From Solen grandis (lineage: Eukaryota > Mollusca > Bivalvia > Adapedonta > Solenidae), in the NCBI GenBank assembly GCA_021229015.1, contig CM037777.1:21388110-21452109 (forward strand): a stretch of 64,000 nucleotides of DNA. The letters are read 5' to 3'. The notes beneath the pieces were generated by a model. It had not been told where the DNA came from. It worked only from the letters and a program-made list of their open reading frames with translations, and searched no databases. Shown piece by piece: positions 25,101 through 37,100 of the stretch. The position numbers were made by a program, and so were the translations under genes. Positions within the stretch are counted from its first letter, which is position 1. Every line of letters begins with the position of its first letter.

Positions 25101-28100
25101 TGAACTGAATCGGTTAAGAAATGTAGAAGTATTTTGCGTCACAAGTTTTTAGGATGGAGGGACAGACTGACAAACCAACAGACTGATTCCTATATACCCT
25201 CTATCAAACTTTGTTTTCCGGGGTTTGCTGGGGGTATAATTAAATTCTGACCATTAGCTTTATAGAGGATGGGATCAACTTTATTTTATCACTTATAGCA
25301 AACATTTATGAAGTTACCATTTGTGCCAATTAAGAAAATTAAATTCTGACCATTAGTTTCACAGAACAAAAAAAAATGAAATTTTCTATATGGAGTATAT
25401 AAGAGAACTAGCTGACTCTCTAGTGGCCTTTTTCTTTTTTTTAAAGTATCAACTTTATTCTAGAAAATTATGGTAGACATTCATGAGGTGACCATTTGTG
25501 CCAAAGGAAATTCTACCTTTTTAAATATTTAATTCCCCCTAACCTTTTTAATTTTTTAATTAGCGTAGACATTCATGAGGTGACCATTTGTGCCAAGGGA
25601 AATTTAATTCTGACCATCGCTTTCAGAGGAGATGATTTTTAAAGTTTTCATTTTTTTTCCCTTCCATTGCCACTGCAACCAGAATTCTACATGGATCAAG
25701 TTTATTTTAGCTACTTTTGTGAAGGTTCAGCCAAGGATCGTCCCTGCCAAGTTTAAATCAAATTCTGTTCAGCAGTTTTAAGAGATGCTGTTTAAAGCAA
25801 ATTGTTGATTACACATGACGACGGGAGCAGGGTGATCCTAATAGCTCACCTTGAGCATGTTGTGCACTGGTGAGCTAAAAAAAAAAAAAAAAAAAAAAAT
25901 CTGACCATTGGTTTCAGAAGATGGTTTTTGAAACTTTTTATATATAGAGTATATAAGGAAAATAGCTAACCCTGTGGGGGCCTCATTTATAGAGAGATCA
26001 GCTTTAATTTTGCAATTATAGTACATATATGAGATGACCATTTTTTCCAAAGGAAATTAAATTCTGACTATTGGTTAATTAGGAGATGATTTTTAAAGTT
26101 ATTAATAAACTGGTGTTGGTTGAAATGGCAACCAGAGTTCTACACAGATCAAGTTTATTTTAACAACTTTTGTGGAGGTCCATCCAAGGATCAATCATGC
26201 CAAGTTTCATCAATTTCTACCATGTGTTTTCAGAGATGAAGCAAATCGTTTACAACACACTATGGACACAAAATGCTCACCATAGCTCACCTTGAGCACA
26301 TTGTGCTCTTTTGAGCTTAAAAATATAAATCTCTGTTTTAAGGAGAGAAAGAACTTACCCCTGCTGGACCTGAGACCACTACATGGAAATATCGTGCATT
26401 CTCTTCATCTGGTCGAGCCTTTATTCCTGGAACTGGCTCAGCCATGAGACGCTGGGTCTCCTGGGGAATATACAATATCAACATATTAAAATCTTACAAA
26501 ACATGTCTGATAAATTGTATGGTCTACCAGTATAATTTATTCATGAGCAAGATTTAGTCTGGTATTGAAACATCTGAGAGACATTTTTTCATATCCCAAA
26601 AAGTTTCACCATTGATGAAATTAGAAAAATCTGTTACTGACGCTCAGTTTGTGTCAGGATCTGATAATAAATTAATCAATATTATTGTTAAATTTTGTCT
26701 TTAAAGGTTAAACTTCCCACTGACAGTATTTCAGTCATTTGGAGACAATGAGTACCAACAGCTTAATTAAACAATTCAGTTTAACCTTTATTAAAATTTC
26801 TGATAAAAAAGAGGGCAATGAAGGCCCATGAACCCTCACCTGAGAACCAGGTATTGGGTGGAAAAAACCCCAGCAAATATCTAATGATATTATGAAGAAC
26901 AAGAGGGCCATGATGGCCCTGGATCGCTCACCTGTGTATAGGGTTACCCAAGGAACATCAGTATGTATTAAAACATTTTGAAATCTGACCAGTAGTTTTG
27001 AAGGAGATGATCCAAGTAAAGTTTTATCAAATTCTGTCCAGCAGTTTCAGAGATGTCATTTAAAGATTTCACTTTATACATATAAGGCAAATTAGCCCTG
27101 CCCCTGGCGGCCATGTTTTTTTACGGATTGGAATCATTTTAGCAACTTTTGTGAAGCTTCACCCAAGGATCATCCCTGCCAGCTTAAATCAAATTCTGTC
27201 AAGCAGTTTCAGAGGAGAGCTCATTTAAAGATTTCACTATATACATATAAGGAAAATTAGCCCTGCCCCTGGCTGCCATGTTTTTCTATTGATCAGAATA
27301 ATTTTAGCAACCTTTGTGAAGCTTCAACCAAGGACCATTCCTGCCAAATTTAATCAAATCCTTCCAATGGTTTCAGAGAAGATGTCAATAAAAGATTTCA
27401 CTATATACATATAAGGAAAATTAGCCCGCCCCTTGCGGCCATGTTTTTCTATGGATCGGAATAATTTTAGCAATCTTGGTAGAGAGTTACCCAAGGAACA
27501 TCTGTACCAAATTATTTTGAAATCTGGCCAATAGTTTTGAAGGAGATGATTTTAAAGTTTTTATAATTGTTTTCTTTCTGTTGCCATGGCAACCAGAATT
27601 CCACATGGATCAAGTTTATTTTAGCAACTTTTGTGAAGGTTCACCCAAGGAACATTCCTGCCAAATTTAATCAAATTCTGCCTAGCAGTTTCAGAGGAAA
27701 TGTCGTTTAAAAAAATTGTTGACGACGGACAATGGATGACGACGGACGCAGGGTGATCACAAAAGCTCACCTTGAGCACTTTGTGCTCAGGTGAGCTAAA
27801 AACCCTTTGAAATCCTGGAAGAACTTTTGGATGTGAAGATTTTTCAAATTTGTACTACATGTATATACATATTAGGAACATGGGCTCTGCTCCCTGGCAG
27901 CCATGTTTTTTGACTGATCCAAATAATTTTCAGCTAACAGTTGCCCTTGGGGGGTCAAGGTTATTTGAATGTCAAGGTCACCTGGTGGGTAGAGTTCATT
28001 AAGGTGAGAGCATCTGTGAAGTTTGGAGGCTGTAGGTTGAAGGACTTCCGTGTTATGGTCAAAGTTTAAAACAGAAAAACAGACATACCAAAAATATGCC

Positions 28101-31100
28101 CCCTGACCTATAGATGTGGGTGCATAAATATAGTCATTACAAGAAGTGGTAACTGAAATTATGGATTTAAGAATAAAATGAGAATGTTTAATCATTTTAA
28201 TAGCAGCAGTAACACCATCATCATCATTAACAACAACAATTTATATTTATATATAAAACCAATTGACCCCTGGGACTGGGTACCTTTGATTTCTACTCCA
28301 GATTTGAACTTGGAAGAGGTCCACTAGGTGATACTTCACATCAAATATCTAAGTTCTAGGTCTTTCTGTTTTGGAGAAGATATTTAAAGCATTTTTAAAA
28401 ACTATTTTTACTGGTATAGCTTCCTGCTTGGCGCCCAGCATTCCAGGACTGGTTGGCCCAGTTCTAGGATAATGTGACTGAGTGTGGTAACGTGATATAC
28501 GAAACATTAATATTTTCCTAATTCACAATTTAAAATATCTAATTATTTGTGTACACATCACACAGTTCCTACTGGCCTATTGGAATTATGATAATCCACA
28601 CATAAACACTAGTGGGAATAGTGGTAACAGATAACTGATAAACAGGTTTAAAATGAGGATCTTATTTCTGTTTTGTTGTATTCAGTGTAAAAACTTCCTG
28701 GCAAATTATTTTGTGTGGAGTATACTCAGTTGAGTTGATTTTTTTTAACCCTTTCCCTCATAGAGGACACCATGAAAAGACCTATGCGAACAGCATAAAA
28801 CCAGATCAGCCTGCGAGTAACTCGCAGGCTGGTCAGGTTTTATGCTGTTCGCTGCTCCTCAGTGGTCTGGAAATGAGGATTTTGTTATTAAAATTGGTAA
28901 GGTTTAACTTTGGTTTTCTGCAGATCAGGCTTTATGTGGTACCTATTGAGTGCATGAAAATGAGTCTATATGAGGGAAAGGGTTAAGGAAAATTAAACAT
29001 GATAAAATTGCTTAACAGGTAAGAAATATGCTTGTTTCATCACACAGTTTACACTAGAGCTGTAATGAATACACCAGGTAGCGAATACGAATACACATCA
29101 CGATACAGGGTCACGAATGCGAATATTTATTCGTGAATATGAATATAACCTGGTATAATGCAGAAAAAAAGACAAACTAAATTCAGGTTGCACATATTTT
29201 GAAATGATTCAGTGGCTGCTATCTCGTCAATCACAAACTGTATTCCCAATGACCATTGAATAAAGGCGAACAAATTATTTGAGAAAATATAATTATGATA
29301 AAAAGTAAATTGTTTGAAAAATGACCAAACATTACTTTGCTTAAAATAAAAATTTAACTTGTACTTGGAACAAGTAAACGCTATTGCAAATGGCATTGCA
29401 TGTGATCAACGTTTTGTTGCAAAATATAAATAAACACAAAATGTTAATAAACCAGATGGTCCATACATTATGTAATGGTATTTTTTTTATTATTGTTTAT
29501 ATTTTTTCATTTTTGTTTGTATTTTTTAATTGACTTCCATGTTTTAAATTCAATATTTATTATCATATCAGGAACATACAAGAAATAATAACTAAGACAA
29601 TTTAAACTGACAATTCAAATCTATCAACAGTGGACTTGTTAGGCTACTGTATTTGATATTCAAATATCAAATGGATAAAATGTTTACAAACTGGTTTCCC
29701 ATGTTTACTCTCTGCTGATTGGCTAGAGATAAGAAACTGGACTGTACTGTACAAAGCATGTCAGACAGAGTGTACTGAAGCTGATACATTTAGGACACCT
29801 GGCTAGAAGAAACTAGCAAGCAGCTCTCGGACACTGATTAATAGGTTGTTATTTGCATCATTGGTTTATCAGTTGTTAATAAGCTTGTTGTAAATATTCC
29901 GTTATTTGCCTCGTGAATAACGAATACGTATTCGAATACTGGCAATATTTGGTGCACCAAATACATGAGTGTATCGTTTACACATGCACTGAAAGGTCAG
30001 TAGTTTCATATAATGCTGCATTTATTAGTTTCATCATAATGCAGCAAAATCAAAAGATCTGGTTTACAAACAGAGAAATTTTGAGAGAATAAAGCATTTT
30101 AGACATGTACACACATTTTATGCTGTATGCTGATCTGCTAACACTTGTAAACTGAAATAATTTTTTATATTTGTTTGCATCTACCAGTAAGTCAAATTAC
30201 AACCAATGTAAAATTGTGGAGTATCAATTTATCTTCTACTGTCTTTATTCGGGCTTTCATTGCCAGAAACAACGAAAATCAAAATGCCAAATTTCATTGG
30301 CTACACAGTGGTCACTAAACCAATCAAATACTTTCTTTTCAAGTCTGTATGTTCTTTGGTCTTTGAAGATTTGTACTTGGTATTAAGAAATATAAAATGC
30401 ACAAGGTACCATATTGTGGTAAAGCTGTTGGTTTATTTGTTTGATTTAACGTCCCACCTACAGTATTTCAGTTCTTTTCTTGAGACAGATACAGTGCTGC
30501 CACACTGCAGTATCACGTCATACCACACCCATTCACATTACCCTAACACCAGGCCCAACCAGTTCTGCAATTACCCTTATATGCTGAGCACCAATAAAGG
30601 GAGCTATAACAGTACCATTTTTTACAACTTTGGTATGTCATGACAGGGGATCTAACCCACGACCTCCTGCACCTGAGGCAGACACCCTAACTACTGGGCC
30701 ACTGGGGATGGTTTGTAAAGCTGCACCATATAGTTTTGTGTTATACAAAGGTATGCTCTGAAAGCCTTGGGAAATAAGACCAAAATGTTCTATATGAGTC
30801 ATCACATATCTTTTGAATGTGTGCATTTTTAGCAAATGCTCATTCTTGAAACTCTCAACTAGTGTTTTAAAATCAGCTGATTTTCAACACAAGATCTTCT
30901 GCTGTTTATGAAATGTATCTTTTAACATATTTTCTATCATTAATATTTGTAATAAAAAATTCTTAATTTAATTTTTCCCAAAATCCAATTAGAAATAAAA
31001 ATATAGTTAATAAGTAACTGGTGTTGAACACAACACATAAGTCCTCTACTGGTGAGGTGCAAACTTTTTCTGTTACCACCGCAAACAGAATTTTGGTCTG

Positions 31101-34100
31101 AAAAAAAAAAAAATGACGTGCAGAATCTCCATACTGCCATCTATTCATATACCAAGTTTCAAAATATTATCTTAAACGTTTTTTAAGTTATTATGGGATC
31201 GAGATTCCGGACATCTGGACAGACAGAGGGACAGACGGAGGGCAAACCTATAGTCCCTTCCAGTGTAAACACCCATAGAGGACAAATAATAATGACATAC
31301 ATGACACAGTCTAATGCATTTAAATTCTTATCAAATGTGTGCTAAATTGTACATTGTATTTTTCTAGGTTTTTCCCCCCACTGTTTTCGGAATGGTGTCG
31401 CAAGTCAGGGGTTTCAATAAGCAGATGTAAATGTATTATAAATCTGGAAAATTCCCAAATACATCTCAGAATTTGATCCCCAAGCCTTTTGAAAATTTAT
31501 CAAAATAGCCTTGTAAGCATCTGTTTATGGGACTGGACGTTTTCATAATCTTCTGTCAAAACTGGTTAGAACTGTTTTTTTTGTAATCAAAAGCCAAAGG
31601 TTGCTTTCACAGGTGAAGAGGTATGTGTGTAGTTCTATCATGGAAATGACACTGAATGAAATAAAAAGAAGAAAAATTCACATTTAAGGTTCTGCAAATG
31701 TCGGAGATTAAAATGTAAATTGGCACCAAGCATTTTCATAAAAAATAACAAGAGCTGTCAGAGGACAGCACGCTTGACTATTCAAAATGCTTGTTGGTAA
31801 ATCAAATGAAATCTATTTAAATTCTTGCCCTTCATAGTAATAGTAAAAAATGATATACCTTGATAGTCTGATACCCCTTAATATATTTATGATGTCTAAA
31901 ATCAATCCTATGCCTAGTTACTCACTTACTGAGACATAAGCACAATAACACTGTGCATGCAAAACTTAAACCAAAAATCCATGTTAGAAAAGGGCCATAA
32001 TTTGCATCAGTCCAAAAGATATCCTCATGTTTTCTGATGCCCTTGAAGACACACCTTAACTTTCTAGTCAATTCCACAAGCAATTTCTGAGATATAAGCT
32101 GGATAGTAGCTTGAATGCAAAACTTTAACCATAATTCTAAGTTAAAAGGGGGTCATAATTTTTAATTTATTCCATCAAGTGTTATCTTCCATTATAGTAT
32201 AATACCCCTAAACATATTAAAGATATTTCAAATCAATTCCATGCCTGGACTCTGAGATATAAGCATGAAAGTACCTTGCATGCAAAACTTTAACCAAAAT
32301 TTCTAAGTTAAAAAGGGCATATTGTAAATATTCCATTAAGAGTTAAAAAAAACCATACCTGGATACTGAGATATTAGCATGAAAGTACCTTGCATGCAAA
32401 ACTTTAACCAAAATTTCTAAGTTAAAAAAGGGGCCATAACTTGTAAAATTCCATCAAAAGTTATCTACCATGAAGATGATACCCCTAACTATTAAGATGT
32501 TTCAAATCAATCCCATGCCTGGATACTGAGATATTAGCATGAAAGTACCTTGCATGCAAAACTTTAACCAAAATGTCTAAGTTAAAAAGGGGCAATAATT
32601 TGTAACAAATTCTATCAAGAGTTATCTACCATGAAGGTATGATACCCCTAAACATATTTAAGATGTTTCAAATCAATCGTATGCTTGATACTGAGATATA
32701 AGTATGAGAGTATCTTGCATGCAAAACTTTTACCAAAATTTCTAAGTTTAAAAGGGGCCATAATTTGTAACATATTCCATCAAGAGTTATCTACCTTGGT
32801 TGTCTGATGCCCCTGAACATATTTGTAAACTTTCAAGTCAATACCATGAATGGTTATTGAGATACAAACTAGATAGTAGCTTGCACGCAAAACTTTAACC
32901 AAATTTTCTATTGCATGCAAAACTTTAACAAAAATTTCTAAGTAAACAAGAGGGCCATGATGGCCCTGAATCGCTCACCTGAGTACCATTGCTTCAACTG
33001 ATGTCAAGGTTTTTAAACAGACAAGGATTCTGATATAACTTAATCTAAAACATTTTACCCCTGACAATACTACACACCAAATATCTAAGCAATGGGCCAT
33101 ATGGTTTCAGAGAAGACTTGGGCGCAGGGTCATTTATCACCGTAGGGCCAAGACTTTGAAAATCTTTGTAATGAACCATTAGATGCTACTACATACCAAA
33201 AATCTTAGCTCTAGGCCTTATTGATTCATAGAAGAAGATTTTTTAAGATTTTCCTATTTAACTCTATGTAAAACAAGTGACCCCTGGTGCGGGGTCATTT
33301 ATCACCATAGGGCTATGATTTGTACAATCTTGGTAGTGGCCCATAAGATGATGCTACATACCAAATATCTAAGCTCTAGGCCTTATGGATTCATAGAAGA
33401 AGATTTTTTAAGATTTTCCTATATAACTCTATGTAAAACAAGTGACCCCTGGTGCGGGGTCATTTATCACCATAGGGCTATGATTTGTACAATCTTGGTA
33501 GTGGCCCATAAGATGATGCTACATACCAAATATCTAAGCTCTAGGCCTTATGCATTCATGGAAGAAGATTTTTTAAGATTTTCCTATATAACTCTATGTA
33601 AAACAAAATATCTAAGCTCTAGGCCTTATGCATTCATGGAAGAAGATTTTTTAAGATTTTCCTATATAACTCTATGTAAAACAAGTGACCCCTGGTGCGG
33701 GGTCATTTATCACCATAGGGCTATGATTTGTACAATCTTGGTAGTGGCCCATAAGATGATGCTACATACCAACAAGAGGGCCATGATGGCCCTGGATCGC
33801 TCACCTGAGTACCATTGCTACAACTGATTACAAGGTTTTTAAACAGACAAGAATTCTGATATAACTCAATCTTAAACATTTTATCCCTGACAATACTACA
33901 CACCAAATATATAAGCACTGGGCCTTATGGTTTCAGAGGAGAAGACTTAGTGCGGGGTCATTTATCTCCAAAGGGCCACCATTTTGAAAATCTTGATAAT
34001 GAACCATTAGATGATGCTACATACCAAATATCTAAGCTCTAGGCCTAATGGATTCATAGAAGAAGATTTTTAAAGATTTTCCTATATAACTCTATGTTAA

Positions 34101-37100
34101 ACAAGTGACCCCTGGTGCGGGGGCATTTATCACCATAGGGTCATGATTTGTAAATCTTGGTAATAAACCATAAGATGATGCTTCATACCAAATATCTAAT
34201 CTCTAGGCCTTATGGATTCATAGAAGAAGATTTTTAAAGATTTTCCTATATAACTCTATGTAAAACAAGTGACCCCTGGTGCGGGAGCATTTATCACCAT
34301 AGGGCTATGATTTGTACAATCTTGGTAATGAACCGTAAGATGATGCTACATACCAAATATCTAAGCTCTAGGCCTAATGGATTCATAGAAGAAGATTTTT
34401 AAAGATTTTCCTATATAACTCTATGTAAAACAAGTGACCCCTGGTGCGGGGGCATTTATCACCATTTGGCTATGATTTGAACAATCTTGGTAATGAACCA
34501 TTAGATGATGCTACATATGAAATATCTAAGCTCTAGGCCTTATGGATTCATAGAAGAAGATTTTTAAAGTTTTTCCTATATAAATCTATGTTAAACAAGT
34601 GACCCCTGGTGCGGGGGCATTTATCACCATAGGGCTATGATTTGAACAATCTTGGTAATGAACCATAAGATGATGCTTCATACCAAATATCTAATCTCTA
34701 GGCCTTATGGATTCATAGAAGAAGATTTTTAAACATTTTCCTATATAACTCTATGTAAAACAAGTGACCCCTATTGCGGGGGCATTTATCACCATTTGGC
34801 TATGATTTGAACAATCTTGGTAATGAACCATTAGATGATGCTACATACCAAATATCTAAGCTCTAGGCCTTGCAGTTTTGCAGAAGAAGATTTTCAAAGT
34901 TTGCAATTTTAAAATCTATTTTTAGCTCCTGTGACCTACTTTTTTAACCAATCTGAATAATTTGTACAACTTTGATAGAGGGCATCATAAGGATGATTCC
35001 TGTGAAGTTTGGTCAAAATCCCTTCAGCGGTTCATGAGGAGATGTTGTTTAAAGCAAATTGTTGACGACGGACGCACGCACGCACGCACGCACGGACGAC
35101 GGACGACGGACGACGGACAAAAGGCGATCACAATAGCTCACCATGAGCACGTTGTGCTCAGGTGAGCTAAAAATCAAAAGGCTAGGCCTTGTGGTTTTGG
35201 AGAAGAAGATTTTTTCAAGTTTTTCCTATATTAGCCTATGTGAAATCAAGTGACCCCTTGGGGCGGGGCCAATTTTGACCCCAGGGTCATAATTTGTACA
35301 ATCCTGGTAGAGAGTCATAAGATCATGCTACATACCAAAAATCAAAAGGCTAGGCCTTGTGATTTCAGAGAAGAAGATTTTCTAAATTTTCATTTTTAAA
35401 ATCTATTTTTAGCTCCTGTGACCTAATTATGCGATGGACCAGAACCATTTATACAACTTTAGTAGAGCTTCATCCAAGGAACATTCCTGCAAAATATTTT
35501 TCAAATTGGCCAAGCCGTTTAGGAGGAGATGTTGTTTGAAGCAATTGTTGACGCCGGACGCACGGACGGACGACGGACGCCGGACAAAAGGCGATCAGAA
35601 AAGCTCACCTTGAGCACGTTGTGCTCATGTGAGCTAAAAAGGGGCCATAATTCATATTAAATTCAGTCAAGAGTTATCTACCTTGCTTGTCTGATGCCCC
35701 TGAACATATTTATAAACTTTCAAGTCAATACCATAAATGGTTATTGAGATATAAGGTTGATAGTAACTTGCACACAAAACTTTAACCAAAAGCTACAACG
35801 CCAACGCCAGGGTGACTACAATAGCTCTCATATTCTACGAATAGTTGAGCTAAAAAGGAATGAAAGAAAATGAGAAACAACTTTGACTAGACCTACTTAA
35901 CAAAGTTTTTTACCCTTCTAATTTTTTTTTCCGTTCTTGAATTAAAAGAAGTCTAATTAAGTGCCAGGTTGGTGAACTTTCAGGTGTGTAAAATTGGCAC
36001 TTTTTCTTTTGGAAATAATTAAGTTGTAATTAACTTTTATTTTTGTAATTAACTTTAACTCACTCGTCTTGATATTTTTTTCTATGCAGGATTTTCTTTT
36101 GAAAAGGAAAAGAAACAACATCATGTTTATTATCTACGATATTGTTCACTAGACTTATTATCTTTATTCTATAGAATATTTATGGTTGATAACCTATATG
36201 AATTTTAAAATTTAAGAAAAAGAAAAAAATAGAGATTAAGTTAAAAAAATTTAATTTGCCATATTTTTATGTGTGTAGAGTAAGTTACGATTATTATCAT
36301 TTTAATCAAAGCAAGGTATTCAGTCACAGAGAAATGTTACTGCTAGTCAAGGAGTATGAAAGACTAATGCAAAGAAACATACTTTTAGAGCAAAATGAAA
36401 TGGATATTAAAGATCTTGTAATAAATAATATTTATACTCACTGATTTTCATCCACACCCATGACCTGAGCACAGTGCACCAGGGCCAACTTCACCATTGG
36501 TGACTCAGATTTTTAAGAGAGTATGTTTTTAACATTTGCAATGGGTGAATAAAATCATTTTGAATTGAGTATCGGACGAGCTACAATACCTGAAAATTGG
36601 AAGAAAATTCCTGAGAATTTAAAAAAAATCCTGAATTTTTGTCTTATTGAAATCCCCTGCCTGGTACCAGTGAAATTAAACTGAAATACTTAAGTGAATC
36701 TACTTTAAGTTCACATCATGTTTCCATCTTTCGCAACACCCCAGGGGTTTCCTTAAGGATTTGACTTTCACTTGCCCAGGGGGCAAGCTACTTTGAACAT
36801 CTACTTGCCCCCAGTGAAAACAGCTTGTCCGATCTTTAAGTTAGTTAGTGTTTGTTAATGTTTAAAACTAAATATGTGTAGTATTAAGATGAATTTTAGA
36901 TAACATGTATCAAACACAATTTGCAAGCAACTCACCCCCTATATAATGTAAAAAATAAAATAATAAAAAAAACCCCGAAAAACTTTCGTTTACGAAAATA
37001 AACTTGCCCAACAGGCTATCTCCTTGGAAAAAATCACTTGCCCATGGTGATTTTAACCCGGCCCAGGCAAGCGGGCGTCCACTTAAGAAAACCCCTGCAC

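Larger units (their letters stand above)
31749..35855 (+). mobile_element. Family C element split by nested family B insertions
   Basis: Family C runs 31749 to about 32944 and resumes at about 35637-35855, ending ATAGTTGAGCTAAAAA. The uninterrupted copy at 24478-24500 shows the original junction TCTAAGTTAAAAAGGGGCC, so the intervening 2.69 kb is a clean insertion. Confidence 0.85.

Noticed and set aside
27872..28195. 107-residue minus-strand frame
   Set aside because: Lies in repeat-derived intron sequence of ube2n. No motif, and overlapping stretches resemble family B core remnants.
33315..33827. 170-residue open frame, plus strand
   Set aside because: It is a translation of the tandem units of a family B element, with residue blocks repeating every unit. 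The matching minus-strand frames at 5054-5543 have the same cause.
32945..35636. CRISPR-like or direct-repeat array
   Set aside because: Repeat units are about 160 bp without short spacers and belong to eukaryotic transposons with hairpin ends.
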